DNA from: Gammaproteobacteria bacterium
GTDB taxonomy: Bacteria > Pseudomonadota > Gammaproteobacteria > Nitrosococcales > Methylophagaceae
Assembly: GCA_003645385.1 (NCBI GenBank)
Contig: QNEY01000002.1
Location: 1 to 33,259, forward strand
DNA: 33,259 bases
Reading direction: 5' to 3'
A model generated the notes under the pieces. The model did no database searches. It had not been told where the DNA came from and was given only the letters and a program-made list of their open reading frames with translations. The position numbers and the translations under genes were made by a program. This document shows, piece by piece, positions 15,710-25,247 of the stretch; positions within the stretch are counted from its first letter, which is position 1, and each line of letters starts with the position of its first letter.

Positions 15710-15883
15710 ATGCCAAAGGGAAAGATGGTCAAGTTTGAAATAATTAAGCTAGTAACATGGCAGACAGGCGGCAAGTCATACAAGCTGGGAGCTTTGAAAG
15801 AGCTGCCTGAGCATGTAGCAAAACAATTGTCAGACTGTGGCTATATCAAAATCATTAACAATAAAAAGAATAAGGGGGCATAA
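15710..15883 (+). CDS. Small basic protein between tail terminator and tail tube
   Basis: This short gene encodes 57 residues (MPKGKMVKFEIIKLVTWQTG, then GKSYKLGALKELPEHVAKQL and SDCGYIKII). GGGGG precedes the ATG, and the stop overlaps the tail tube start (TAATG), so it is tightly coupled. The pattern Tyr-x-x-Gly...Leu-Pro-Glu-x-x-Ala-x-x-Leu...Gly-Tyr is familiar from small SH3-like proteins found in phage head-tail operons, whose function is unknown. The tight spacing and conserved look make it a real gene. Confidence 0.65.
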   Translation: MPKGKMVKFEIIKLVTWQTGGKSYKLGALKELPEHVAKQLSDCGYIKIINNKKNKGA

Positions 15884-16827
15884 TGGCTTTTCGACAGGGG
15901 GCTTATCCGCTAATGCTGATTGGCAAAGAAACAGCTTATGGCACTGAGCAGACTACACCAGAGAACAAGTTTGCAGATATTTGCACAATGCAGGCGATCA
16001 CAAACAGTATTGACAGGGCTGTCAAAACACAGACTTACGAGCCGGACTTTTGCGAGACAACAGCGGGCACAACCGGCGGAACGGTGAGCGTTTCGGGGAC
16101 ATTATCACACGGTCACGCAATTTTCTTAGAGGCGTTCTTCAGCGATGATTCTTCTCCTCATGCGTTCCAGGTTGATCCAAACACATTCCAGAGTTACACG
16201 ATTTACAACCTGTTCAATGGCGGTGAGGTATCAACAAAAACAAACTGGAAAGGTGACATAGCTATTGGTTGTGTATGTGAGTCTTTCAATATTACCGGAT
16301 CACAAGGTGGAGTAATTGGCTATGAGGCAACATTCAGGGCTAAATCGATTGCAAGAGAGCAGGACTTGTCAGGTTTAACAACTACAACAATTACAGATGC
16401 AAGCAAGCCTTGTTATATCCCGTTCAAGTTCCAGTCGGTTACTGCCGACATGCTAAATTCAACAGTGACAAGCATTAACTCATTTTCCATCAGCTTAGGC
16501 AATGAGTTTGCTGATGACACAGTTGCTTACCAAAACTCAGCAACTAAGCTCAGGGAAATAGCGGTAAAAGCAAGCGGTGAGCTTGCTTTTGATGTTATTT
16601 ATGATGCGGCTGTAGCCTTGACATATAATCCAATATTAATGGCAACAACCAACCTTGATGATGTTATCACGCTATCGGGTGGATCTGGCACGTTCATCAT
16701 TACGATGTACGGCAAATATACATCTTATGATATTGCTGATCCTGACAAGGGCGTTTATGTAACATCGATTAACAAGCAACTCCAGGCAAATGCAAGCGGC
16801 TCGGCTATCTCAATAGCTGTGTCATAA
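15883..16827 (+). CDS. Major tail tube protein
   Basis: This 314-residue beta-rich protein is found immediately before the tail chaperone and tape-measure genes. It opens with MAFRQGAYPLMLIGKETAYG TEQ, the typical IGKETxYGT start of tail tube proteins, and has repeated strand patterns with Ser/Thr/Gly (TGGTVSVSGTLSHGHAIFLE; SFNITGSQGGVIGYEATFRA; SINSFSISLGNEF) consistent with the tube fold, possibly with an extra C-terminal domain. GGGGG lies just upstream in the previous gene. No sheath gene follows, which supports a non-contractile tail. Confidence 0.8.
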   Translation: MAFRQGAYPLMLIGKETAYGTEQTTPENKFADICTMQAITNSIDRAVKTQTYEPDFCETTAGTTGGTVSVSGTLSHGHAIFLEAFFSDDSSPHAFQVDPNTFQSYTIYNLFNGGEVSTKTNWKGDIAIGCVCESFNITGSQGGVIGYEATFRAKSIAREQDLSGLTTTTITDASKPCYIPFKFQSVTADMLNSTVTSINSFSISLGNEFADDTVAYQNSATKLREIAVKASGELAFDVIYDAAVALTYNPILMATTNLDDVITLSGGSGTFIITMYGKYTSYDIADPDKGVYVTSINKQLQANASGSAISIAVS

Positions 16828-16851
16828 CAAAAAAACAAACAGGGAGGAAAA

Positions 16852-17289
16852 ATGGCAAAGGCGAAAAAAGTGAAACTAACGGAGAACACATCGGCAAAAT
16901 GGAAAAACTGTTTTATGTCAGACAATCCTGAATATATTACAGAGATATATGATGGAGAAACTCACATCGCAACTGTGAAAGGTCTATCATACTTGGATCG
17001 AGCGGCAATCAATAAAGCAGCTTTGAGCAACCAGAAGATGTATAACTTTAATGCAGATTCCGGAGAACTTGAACGAAATAAAGACGTTGATATGAATTTG
17101 GAAGCTATGCAACTAATGACAATCCATAAGGCATTAACCGGTCATCCGGATTGTTGGTTTATTGGTGGTGATGATGTATCTGTTAGAAAACTTGATAAGC
17201 TGGATCATGAGCTTATACAACTGCTCTATGTCAAAATTTCAGAGGCTAATAAAAAAGCTGAGAACATTGCAGGGCTTGAGCAAAACTAA
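16852..17289 (+). CDS. Tail assembly chaperone
   Basis: This 145-residue protein between the tail tube and tape-measure genes is preceded by GGGAGG. Position, size and the mostly helical acidic C-terminal half (LEAMQLMTIHKALTGHPDCW; LDHELIQLLYVKISEANKKA) fit the gpG-type chaperone that coats the tape measure during tail assembly. Many phages extend this protein by a ribosomal frameshift. Here I see no canonical slippery heptamer near the end: AAAAAAG occurs at about 17251, but it is out of phase for a -1 shift into the next gene's frame, which is closed by TGA at 17277-17279. Confidence 0.7.
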   Translation: MAKAKKVKLTENTSAKWKNCFMSDNPEYITEIYDGETHIATVKGLSYLDRAAINKAALSNQKMYNFNADSGELERNKDVDMNLEAMQLMTIHKALTGHPDCWFIGGDDVSVRKLDKLDHELIQLLYVKISEANKKAENIAGLEQN

Positions 17290-17300
17290 GGCGAGTCATA

Positions 17301-17612
17301 TTGCTCAACACAAGCCAAAAGCCGGTAGACTTGAGCAGTATGACAGAGACGCAGAGGGAAGGAATATTAAATGAGAATTATTGCAAATATTGCGACAACT
17401 ATCTTGACGATAAAGGGGATGTAAAGTGCAATACAAAGCAACACGGCAAGGTTATCCCGGCGGTGGACTGGATATACAACTGGGCGCTAGAGTGGAAGGA
17501 TGGCAACCGGAAATATCCATTCGGGAAAGATTGGGACGAGTTACCTTATTGGATCCCGCATTTATTACAGCGAGGTTATTTAATCTTAATGGAAGCAATC
17601 GAGGATAGATAA
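17301..17612 (+). CDS. Probable second tail chaperone / pre-tape-measure protein
   Basis: This 103-residue protein sits between the chaperone and tape measure, where lambda gpT-like products are encoded. The start is uncertain: TTG 17301 has AAGGCGAG (17288-17295) upstream, while ATG 17340 has a weaker site and would give 90 residues. It contains YCKYC then a distant VKC, and a Trp-rich segment (AVDWIYNWALEWKDGNRKYP; WDELPYWIPHLLQRGYLIL). It runs directly into the tape measure start. Expression as a separate protein is favoured over frameshifting. Confidence 0.6.
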   Translation: MLNTSQKPVDLSSMTETQREGILNENYCKYCDNYLDDKGDVKCNTKQHGKVIPAVDWIYNWALEWKDGNRKYPFGKDWDELPYWIPHLLQRGYLILMEAIEDR

Positions 17613-19385
17613 ATGGCTCAGAAAATATTGATCGAAACAGTAGTAAACACAGGCAAGGCAAAAGCTGAGGTCAAGAGCTTAGGGACATCTTTTAAAGACT
17701 TGGCAATTAAGGTTGGCGGTGCAGTAGTAGCTTACAAAGCTCTCAAGACAGCCGGTCAATTTATGTCAGAGTCAGTCAAAATGGCAAAAGAGCAGAAAGA
17801 TGTTTACAAAACTCTTGAAGTCACGATCAACAACACCGGTGCAAGCTACAAAGCGGCTAATGCAGAGCTTCAGAAACTATTTGCAACTCAGCAGAAGAAC
17901 ACGATATATGGCGACACAGAATCAGCGGCAATGCTCACAAAGCTCATAGAGCGAACAGGCGACTATGAGACTGCTGTCAATAATTTAGCACTGGCTCAGG
18001 ACATGGCAAGCTCTACTTCTTTTGACGCAAGCTCGGCAACTAATTATCTTGGTATGGCGTTAGCAGGCAATATTGAGATGCTAGGGCGATATATTCCTGA
18101 GCTAAAATCAAGTGTCAATGAGCAATTAAAGAGTATGACTGCAACGGAAAAATCAGCTTATGCAGTTGACCTACTAACAAAAAAATATGGCGGATTATCT
18201 ACAGAAGTCGATGAGAATGTACTTGCAGCGGCTAGGCTAGAGAATACTTGGGGCGATGCAAAAGAGAGTCTTGGTGACGCTTTGTTGCCTGCTGTAACTG
18301 AAGCGACAAAGGGATTGATCGGATTATCAAAGGCAGCAGAGTCATTTTTTGGGATGTTCGACACAAGCAAGGTTGCAAATGAGAGCATTGCAAGAGCAGC
18401 AGAGAACATAAAAATAATTCAAGATACATTAGTCGGTACACCCACAGCAATCCTAAAAGACGCTCTGGCAGACCAGGAAGAATATTTCAAAGGGTTGATT
18501 TCCGGCTTAGAAAAATATCCAGAGTGGCAAGATGAAGTTGAGCAGACAAGACAGAGGATTGTTGCTCTCAATAATGCGATAAAAGAGAACGCCATAGTGC
18601 AAGAGGCGGCAGCTCACGCAAGTGTTACCATTGCCGCTGAGACAAAGGCAACTGAAGAGCAAATATTAATCGATTACGTCAACAGGCAGCGAGAGATCAA
18701 CGCAGAATATGATGCTCAGGAAGGCGAGCGGTTGCAGGCTACTAGTGATAACAAGGTCAATCACACATTAGAGTTATTTGAGAGGCTGGATGCGATCAAG
18801 GCGGAGAATAGAGAAAAAGAAGTGAGGCTGGAAGAAGAAAAAAACAAAACAATCAAAGCAGGTGTGCGAACATTAGGTCAAGATTTGTTGACCTTATCTC
18901 GTTCATTCGGCAAAAAAGGTTTTTTAATTGCTAAGAGAATAGCACAAGCAAACGCTATTGTAAAAGGTGCTGAAGCGGCTGTAGCGGCTTGGAATGCGGG
19001 AATGAGTGTTGGGACTGGGCCAGTTGCACTGGCAGCAGCCTTTACATTTATGTCAATCTCTGCATCAGCAACAGCGGCACAAATCCAGCAGATTGAACAG
19101 CAGAAATATGCTAAGGGTGGCGATTTTATCACAGATGGGCCACAGTCAATATTGGTTGGTGATAATCCAGGAGGTAGAGAGCGAGTCACAATTACACCTA
19201 TGAGTTCACCAAATTATAATGGGCCACAAGGTGGCGACAATACAGACATCATTAATGCAATTGAGCGGCTGAACGAGACAATAATTGATAACAGGACAAT
19301 CGTAAATGTAGAGGCAAAAACAATTGATCCGGTAAAAGTTTATGACCTGGCACAAACAGGGCAACGGATAGCGAGCGATTTCTAA
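17613..19385 (+). CDS. Tail tape measure protein
   Basis: This is a 590-residue, largely helical protein. It starts MAQKILIETVVNTGKAKAEV with a Gly-rich hydrophobic stretch (KVGGAVVAYKALKTAGQFMS), as tape measures usually do. Long Ala/Glu/Lys helices follow, then a coiled coil (about 400-425) and a hydrophobic Ala-rich region (about 450-490, AIVKGAEAAVAAWNAGMSVG). The C-terminus has YAKGGDFITDGPQSILVGDN and GGRERV, typical of the tape-measure end. At about 0.15 nm per residue, the general rule for the family, the tail would be near 90 nm. It overlaps the next gene by one base (TAATG). Confidence 0.85.
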   Translation: MAQKILIETVVNTGKAKAEVKSLGTSFKDLAIKVGGAVVAYKALKTAGQFMSESVKMAKEQKDVYKTLEVTINNTGASYKAANAELQKLFATQQKNTIYGDTESAAMLTKLIERTGDYETAVNNLALAQDMASSTSFDASSATNYLGMALAGNIEMLGRYIPELKSSVNEQLKSMTATEKSAYAVDLLTKKYGGLSTEVDENVLAAARLENTWGDAKESLGDALLPAVTEATKGLIGLSKAAESFFGMFDTSKVANESIARAAENIKIIQDTLVGTPTAILKDALADQEEYFKGLISGLEKYPEWQDEVEQTRQRIVALNNAIKENAIVQEAAAHASVTIAAETKATEEQILIDYVNRQREINAEYDAQEGERLQATSDNKVNHTLELFERLDAIKAENREKEVRLEEEKNKTIKAGVRTLGQDLLTLSRSFGKKGFLIAKRIAQANAIVKGAEAAVAAWNAGMSVGTGPVALAAAFTFMSISASATAAQIQQIEQQKYAKGGDFITDGPQSILVGDNPGGRERVTITPMSSPNYNGPQGGDNTDIINAIERLNETIIDNRTIVNVEAKTIDPVKVYDLAQTGQRIASDF

Positions 19386-21142
19386 TGAGCATAAAAATTG
19401 AGGTCGGTTTTGTCCAGTCTGATTATTCCTGGCTGGCAGATAGCCGGTATACAGTCGAAGATAATTACATAAAAAAAATTACATTCGGCAGTAAAAATCT
19501 TGATGATTATAATGTTTTCCTCACAAGACCACAACGAGTCAATGTGACAATTTTTTCTCACAACTCAACATCAGCCAGAATGCTGAGAGCATTACTGCTC
19601 AGTGTTAACACGGTCAATGACAAAAATCTATTACGGAACGAATTCAAAATATTTAAAAACAATGAAGGCATTTTTGTTGGAGTTTGCGATCTTACATCAG
19701 TTCAGTACAACAATCTAACAAAAGAAATATCTTTTACACTTTACGACAGATTAAAACTTATTAACCTATACTCTGATGACACGACAAAAAGATTCAATGA
19801 TGGCGGTATCAATAAAGAATCGTTTCTGCGAGGGACACCAGCCGATTTAATGTTGCGATACATTGCAGCACTTGAGCTTGATTCACAGAGATTTATTGAT
19901 TTTACCGCAACTGCGACAACACCGTCACTACAAGTGGGTGGTATTGATCCGGGGGACTCAACAGAAATTATTGGATCTGAATTGATATATAAAGGACAAA
20001 ATGAGAAAGAGTGGCTGACACTGAACAACTGGACTAACTATATCCCAAGAACAGATCCGCCATTTTGGCCTTTTGTTTATCATGACCACAAGCGATATTA
20101 CATGATCAGGGATGCTGGCGAGCTAGGTATTCAGATATGCTGGTTCACGACTCAGTTGTTCACACAGAGTACAACCGGCTGGTCGGAGTATATAATTGCA
20201 CAGAGGATCGAATGTACGCAAATCCGCATCCATAATCTGGTAGTGTCAGAGGAGCGGTTCTCGTATATCAATCCAGAGTTTCAAACATTGGGAACAGACG
20301 ACACAGAAGAGCTTGCATTGAGAGTTATTAGATTCCGGAACAGGGGTTGGGATGAGTTCCTTGCTTGGTGTGCAGAATGGTCAGTTCCGCTATATGGCAA
20401 CGATGTGGATGTTACACCAGATCCAAATATCTGGCGTTCTAATGTTATTTCTGGTGACTATTCAAGTGGTGGATCACATATAGCAATTGCAGGACAGCGG
20501 ATCCCATCCGGACATGGCTCATCAAGATACTATATTTTTTGGGATGAGACACCGACAGATGATGTGTTTGTTCCGAGAGTATTCTTCTGGGGAGAGGTTT
20601 TCGAGCCGGTGCTAACAATGGGCAAATATTTTGTGTCAAAAATTAGTGAAGCATTGCCAACATTGCCGAGTATGTTTTCAAACTTACAGCCCGACACGCC
20701 AAAGCTGTTAGACATGATCAAGTGTATTTTGCTTTATTACAATAATTTCCTTTTTTGCGATGGTGACGGTAGAGTGATAATGCAGGATAGAGAACTGTCA
20801 ATGACACCTATTGAGATCCCGTTAAGCTCAATTATTGCTCAATACGAGATATCAGGGTTGACTAATTACATATTCCCTGATAAAAATCTTTTGCCGATAT
20901 CTGGTGATGACACCGGATATTTGCAAGACAAAACAGAGTTATATTATTATGATTATATGAGCGATAAAAAGATTATTGACATTGAGTTATTCAATGGCAA
21001 CGATGATGATGATGTATTTGCTACACCTTTATCTTTAGGTGACCAATGTACGGTTGAATATCTTTCATCAGCAACTATCACAATAATTGACATCCAAAAA
21101 GATTATTTAAAAAACACATACAAGATAAAAGGCTGGTACTAA
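19385..21142 (+). CDS. Tail tip / baseplate hub-like protein
   Basis: This 585-residue protein directly follows the tape measure with a TAATG overlap. It is beta-rich with many Trp and Tyr residues. The start (MSIKIEVGFVQSDYSWLADS) and the FKIFKNNEGIFVGVCDLTSV / LTKEISFTLYDRLKLI segment look like a distal-tail or hub domain. The C-terminal part (LLDMIKCILLYYNNFLFCDG, then FATPLSLGDQCTVEY) resembles hub proteins that end in an OB-like strand set. I do not recognise a specific family. Position makes a structural tail-tip role likely. Confidence 0.6.
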   Translation: MSIKIEVGFVQSDYSWLADSRYTVEDNYIKKITFGSKNLDDYNVFLTRPQRVNVTIFSHNSTSARMLRALLLSVNTVNDKNLLRNEFKIFKNNEGIFVGVCDLTSVQYNNLTKEISFTLYDRLKLINLYSDDTTKRFNDGGINKESFLRGTPADLMLRYIAALELDSQRFIDFTATATTPSLQVGGIDPGDSTEIIGSELIYKGQNEKEWLTLNNWTNYIPRTDPPFWPFVYHDHKRYYMIRDAGELGIQICWFTTQLFTQSTTGWSEYIIAQRIECTQIRIHNLVVSEERFSYINPEFQTLGTDDTEELALRVIRFRNRGWDEFLAWCAEWSVPLYGNDVDVTPDPNIWRSNVISGDYSSGGSHIAIAGQRIPSGHGSSRYYIFWDETPTDDVFVPRVFFWGEVFEPVLTMGKYFVSKISEALPTLPSMFSNLQPDTPKLLDMIKCILLYYNNFLFCDGDGRVIMQDRELSMTPIEIPLSSIIAQYEISGLTNYIFPDKNLLPISGDDTGYLQDKTELYYYDYMSDKKIIDIELFNGNDDDDVFATPLSLGDQCTVEYLSSATITIIDIQKDYLKNTYKIKGWY

Positions 21143-21669
21143 TGGCAGTAAAAGCATTATATGGATTTGGTGGGGTTGCTTTTATAAGCACCGTTGATCA
21201 AAATATTGTGGCGAATTTTCCTTATGCAAATGGGGTTGTTAGCTTTACTGAAGAGTTCCATCTTGCTCCGGTAGTTGCACTTGACGGCACTGTGCATTTC
21301 ATTCGCAAGGGATTCAGGGGCAATATTGAGGTGCTACTTGGCAATTATGACGACGATCAGACTGAGGATCTATTGATATTACAGAGCTTGATCAATGCGG
21401 GTTACATGGAGTGTTATCCGAGAAAAGCAACAGGTGATCCAGGCATTAGTTTTGATGAGGTTTCCCTTGCCGGTAGTTTTGCACCAAAAGATATTGCAAT
21501 GATCAATGCAGGGCAACAGGTCAAACTAAAATTTAAGGCGAGAAATTTACTCTCTGCATTACCGTTGATCACAGCCAGGACAGCAGAGCAAAACTGGATA
21601 GTTGATACAGCAACAGATGATTATTTAGTACCTGACGCATCAGGTGATTATTTAGTATTTCATGATTAA
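21142..21669 (+). CDS. Tail tip-associated protein
   Basis: This 175-residue protein begins in a TAATG overlap with the preceding tail gene. It is beta-rich: NGVVSFTEEFHLAPVVALDG, TVHFIRKGFRGNIEVLL, then a short helix (TEDLLILQSLINAGYMECYP). The C-terminus contains a small internal duplication, DDYLVPDASGDYLVFHD, in which DYLV occurs twice seven residues apart. I recognise no domain. Tight coupling suggests it acts with the upstream tail-tip protein. Confidence 0.55.
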   Translation: MAVKALYGFGGVAFISTVDQNIVANFPYANGVVSFTEEFHLAPVVALDGTVHFIRKGFRGNIEVLLGNYDDDQTEDLLILQSLINAGYMECYPRKATGDPGISFDEVSLAGSFAPKDIAMINAGQQVKLKFKARNLLSALPLITARTAEQNWIVDTATDDYLVPDASGDYLVFHD

Positions 21670-21680
21670 TAGGAGGTAGA

Positions 21681-22529
21681 ATGGCAGATCCAAAAAGGAT
21701 TAACCAACTAAGCACAGCATTAACAGCGGCGGCATCAGTAGCGGCATCATGTATTGCAATACAAGACGATATGTCAGCGACGGCGACAAAGTACATGAGC
21801 AGAACTGAACTGAGAAAGATGATCCTTGATATTGGCACTAACAGTGTAGCTCTTGAGACTGACGGATCAGGCAATCTGATTGCAAGTGCGGTGACAGCGA
21901 CGGAGCTAAACAAACTTGACGGCACATCAGGTGCATTGGTCGATATTGGCACAGCTCAGACAATGACCGGCAAAAAAACTTTTGATGAGCTAGAGACAAC
22001 AGGCACAACAACGGTTGCAGATGTTGATATTAATGGCGGCGAGATTGACGCAACACCGATCGGTGCAAACTCAGCATCTACAGTTGCAGGCACAACGATA
22101 TCAGCAGCAACAAGCACGACAGCTCCGCTTGATATTTTAGGCACATCCGGTGACGGATATCTTAAAAGGATGTACCAGAAAGACCAGGATGCAGCCGGAT
22201 CAGCGGTCAATAAATTTTATGTTGGCGATTTTACACTAAAGGCGGGCGAGCGGATTATCGGGGCACAGATCAAGGTTATTGTAGCAATGGGCTGTACATG
22301 GTCAGCTAAGTTTGATATTCTTGGGGTTGATCAAGAGATTGCAGCGACGGGTACATCAGCAGCAGCAAATACGATTGTAACTGCATTATTTGACTATAAT
22401 GCAGACTCACCAATCTGCACAACTGGCAATAATCGGATCGAGTTCACAGGTGATGCAGCAGCCAATTTTGATGCAGCGGCAGAAGCGAAAGTAACAGTAT
22501 TTTACGAATCAATGGAAGAAATGGCATAA
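21681..22529 (+). CDS. Tail fibre-like structural protein
   Basis: This 282-residue protein is preceded by AGGAGGT. The low-complexity Ala/Thr/Asp/Gly composition is typical of fibres. The segment ALETDGSGNLIASAVTATEL NKLDG contains AVTATELNKLDG, a motif common in phage and virus fibre shafts, and TAQTMTGKKTFDELETTGTT is another fibre-like repeat (TxTGKKTF). The last 110 residues look like a compact beta-sandwich head (AGERIIGAQIKVIVAMG...AKVTVFYESMEEMA). It probably binds the host surface or links other fibre parts. Confidence 0.7.
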   Translation: MADPKRINQLSTALTAAASVAASCIAIQDDMSATATKYMSRTELRKMILDIGTNSVALETDGSGNLIASAVTATELNKLDGTSGALVDIGTAQTMTGKKTFDELETTGTTTVADVDINGGEIDATPIGANSASTVAGTTISAATSTTAPLDILGTSGDGYLKRMYQKDQDAAGSAVNKFYVGDFTLKAGERIIGAQIKVIVAMGCTWSAKFDILGVDQEIAATGTSAAANTIVTALFDYNADSPICTTGNNRIEFTGDAAANFDAAAEAKVTVFYESMEEMA

Positions 22530-22545
22530 AAAAAGGAGATATATT

Positions 22546-22815
22546 ATGGGAAGTATGACAAATCTTGACGCACAAAAAGCAAGCATGGCAAGTGACTTTG
22601 ATATTATTGACGACACATCAGCACATACAGGCACTTGGATAGCTTTTCAGAGCTACAGTGCAACATTCGGGAGCAACACAACCGATGTAACTGTAGACGG
22701 AGCGGGCAAAGATCTCAGCGGGCTCAACAGTGTGTTACCCGATGGTGATATGACCTACGGACTATTTACAAAAATCACATTGACAGCAGGAATGGTCAAG
22801 GCTTATAAAGCATAA
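22546..22815 (+). CDS. Small fibre-module protein
   Basis: This is an 89-residue protein with AAAAGGAG upstream. Its composition (Ser/Thr/Asp/Gly) matches the fibre genes. TSAHTGTWIAFQSYSATFGS and DGDMTYGLFTKITLTAGMVK suggest a small beta domain, and TKITLTAGMVKAYKA resembles the end of short capsid/tail proteins of the type seen in tail-fibre assemblies. It is placed between two fibre genes. No specific function is assigned. Confidence 0.55.
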   Translation: MGSMTNLDAQKASMASDFDIIDDTSAHTGTWIAFQSYSATFGSNTTDVTVDGAGKDLSGLNSVLPDGDMTYGLFTKITLTAGMVKAYKA

Positions 22816-22825
22816 AGGGGTCATC

Positions 22826-24721
22826 ATGCGAGGAATGATCGGATTAGGATTACAGATCAATAAGAATCTTAGGGTTGGGGCACAAGCACCTGCAGGCTAC
22901 TCAAGCAACATACTCAGGGGTGTGCCAGTATTAAGGTCTGCTCAATGGGAGACAGTTGATAAGAACGGAACGGTTGACAAAGTGCCTAATGAGGGTTACT
23001 GCCTTGACCTAAACGGAACGACCAACTATGTAGATTTAGGCGATGAAGCATCATTAGAAACTGATGACTTCCACTTTGAGATTGATGTTGAGAATAATGA
23101 CACTGGAAACTACAGGAGTATCATTGCTTGCCAGGCTAACTTGAACGCTTCATATTACTCAGGCTGGTATCTCAGAAAGCAAAATGATGAGACTCTCAGA
23201 CTTGGCATATACAGGTCAAGTAGCTTATTTTCGTCATGCGATACAGTAGCAACATTAAGTACTGCAACAAAGTACAGGCTAAAAGTTACTAAGATAGGCA
23301 CTGCGGTCAAGATTTATATCGATGGAGTTGAGGCTGGCTCTGCTACATTGCCAACAAGCACAATCTATTATGGCGGCACTAAAAACTCAACATATTTTGG
23401 TGCTTATCGTGTTACTGATACAGCTTATAGTTTCTGGGCTGGCAAGATGGGCAATGTCAGGTCATACGATGGCTCAGGCAACCTCATAAATTCATGGCAT
23501 CTTGACGAGCATGGTAGTACAACAGCCTACGATTGTGTAGCTTACAAAGATGGAACGCTCACAGGCAGCACAGCGGCTATCCACGCAACCGATAACCGAT
23601 TCCAGAGCTACCAGAACGAGGTAGGCTATAAGGTAGGTGTATCTCCTACATTAATTCCAGCGGCTCTCAATGCAGATGGCACAAGCAAGCATGTTGACAT
23701 TAACGGTGCGGCACTGGACTATGACGGCAGGACTAAGCTCAATGCTAAGCTGGTCAATAATAACGTGGTTACATTAACAGCAGCAGGCAGCAAGATAGAG
23801 TTTACTGATTTGACTAATTATGCTTATTTGAGCTATGAGGGTTCACTTGGTGCAGCTCCTACGGTATCAGGCAATGATGTATTGCTTGGTACCGGGTGGA
23901 TCACAAAGCTAACACTAACAAACTCAACTACTAAGGTCAACAGCGTTTACACTTTTGCTGAGGGTGATGGGGTTACTGTCTATGATACTGGGACAAACAA
24001 AAATCATGGAGAGCTTGTAAGCTATTCGCACACGCAGAAAGATGCAGATACGGTTACACCTCACAACTTTATTAATGGATTTGACAAATGGATTAACGAT
24101 AGCACATCGGCAGTGCTAAGGGTTCCTTTTGGCTCTGATGGCACAAGTATCAAAACAAGTGGCGACACAGTCACAGGTTATACTTGGGCAAGCCGTAATC
24201 CGTATTTCAAGGGTTATCATAATGACGCAGAAACAAAAGTAATGCAATACAAAACACCTGAGATGACAGCACTTGATGAAGGGATGGGCTATTGGTACGG
24301 TGAGCGAATAGTTGACGGTGAAGATTTGGTAAATGCAACTGAGTATATCATCTTATCAAGAGGCACTTTGAATTTCATCACATACGGTGCAGCTGACAAT
24401 AATCGAGGTACAGTGTTCACCAGCTCGGGCACACCAACTCTAGGCACTGGCGATATTGTAGCGGCTACAGCATGGAGCGACACAGCACAGGAGATAGGTT
24501 TTAGCGAGATTCATGGCAACGTGTATGATGACAACATGTTCAATAAAATATTCGCAGATGTAAAACAACCTTATGCAAAGGGTAATATCTTTTGCTATGA
24601 CACAGCATTGACCGGCACAACATTCACTGGAGACCTGAGCAAGATGTACAGCGTAATAGCAAAGACATATTCAAGGCTTACTCCAACAACATGGCTAACG
24701 CCTATTACAAGGCTTAGATAG
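22826..24721 (+). CDS. Tail fibre / receptor-binding protein with LamG-like lectin domain
   Basis: This 631-residue protein has AAGGGG upstream. Residues about 50-225 form a concanavalin/LamG-like module: CLDLNGTTNYVDLGDEASLE, FHFEIDVENNDTGNYRSIIA, LKVTKIGTAVKIYIDGVEAG, and WAGKMGNVRSYDGSGNLINS. Such domains bind glycans. The C-terminal half has further beta-rich, Thr/Ser-rich segments without a family I can name. It is the largest gene of the fibre module and the best candidate for the adhesin that meets the host receptor. The start at 22826 is set by the upstream stop and ribosome site. Confidence 0.72.
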   Translation: MRGMIGLGLQINKNLRVGAQAPAGYSSNILRGVPVLRSAQWETVDKNGTVDKVPNEGYCLDLNGTTNYVDLGDEASLETDDFHFEIDVENNDTGNYRSIIACQANLNASYYSGWYLRKQNDETLRLGIYRSSSLFSSCDTVATLSTATKYRLKVTKIGTAVKIYIDGVEAGSATLPTSTIYYGGTKNSTYFGAYRVTDTAYSFWAGKMGNVRSYDGSGNLINSWHLDEHGSTTAYDCVAYKDGTLTGSTAAIHATDNRFQSYQNEVGYKVGVSPTLIPAALNADGTSKHVDINGAALDYDGRTKLNAKLVNNNVVTLTAAGSKIEFTDLTNYAYLSYEGSLGAAPTVSGNDVLLGTGWITKLTLTNSTTKVNSVYTFAEGDGVTVYDTGTNKNHGELVSYSHTQKDADTVTPHNFINGFDKWINDSTSAVLRVPFGSDGTSIKTSGDTVTGYTWASRNPYFKGYHNDAETKVMQYKTPEMTALDEGMGYWYGERIVDGEDLVNATEYIILSRGTLNFITYGAADNNRGTVFTSSGTPTLGTGDIVAATAWSDTAQEIGFSEIHGNVYDDNMFNKIFADVKQPYAKGNIFCYDTALTGTTFTGDLSKMYSVIAKTYSRLTPTTWLTPITRLR

Positions 24722-24729
24722 GAGGTGTT

Positions 24730-25239
24730 ATGGTAATAGCCAACATACCAACAACAGGCATTTATGGTGATGATATTGCCACACCAATAAACTCAAACTT
24801 TACTGAGCTAGCAGAGAAGAACGGAGTGTTTGCTTATCTGGCTTCGCCTACAGCAACTACAGTTACTACAGGTGGAACGTATTATACAATCGCAGGCACT
24901 TTCACAAATGCCCCGATGGAGAACTTTTCGCTCGGAACAGGGATTGACTATGACGGGTTGACCACAAAGTATTTTGAGGTTGATTGGCACGCAACGGTAA
25001 GCGGAGACAGTAATAGTATTACTTGTTCGGTGGGAATAAAAAAGAATACATCAGTAGTAACATCGTCAATAATGGGGACACTATTAAAGACATCAGGCGA
25101 GTCATACGTTCTGTCAGGCACTACGGTTGTAGAGCTTGCAACAAACGATGCAATATTATTAGTGCTAACAGCAGATGGCGATGGTGACGTAATCACCGTT
25201 GAACATTTTACAACAACAATCAGACCTTTCTTTTATTAG
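24730..25239 (+). CDS. Tail-tip appendage protein A (shared N-terminal anchor)
   Basis: This 169-residue protein is preceded by AGGAGGT. Its first 30 residues (IPTTGIYGDDIATPINSNFT then ELAEKN) closely match those of the next gene (IPSTGVYGADIAAPINTNFS then EIDEK), and the rest is unrelated. The distal 130 residues form a beta-rich, Thr-rich domain with an end like VEHFTTTIRPFFY, consistent with a trimeric jelly-roll tip. The shared anchor suggests both proteins attach to the same site on the virion. Confidence 0.65.
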   Translation: MVIANIPTTGIYGDDIATPINSNFTELAEKNGVFAYLASPTATTVTTGGTYYTIAGTFTNAPMENFSLGTGIDYDGLTTKYFEVDWHATVSGDSNSITCSVGIKKNTSVVTSSIMGTLLKTSGESYVLSGTTVVELATNDAILLVLTADGDGDVITVEHFTTTIRPFFY

Positions 25240-25247
25240 GAGATTAA

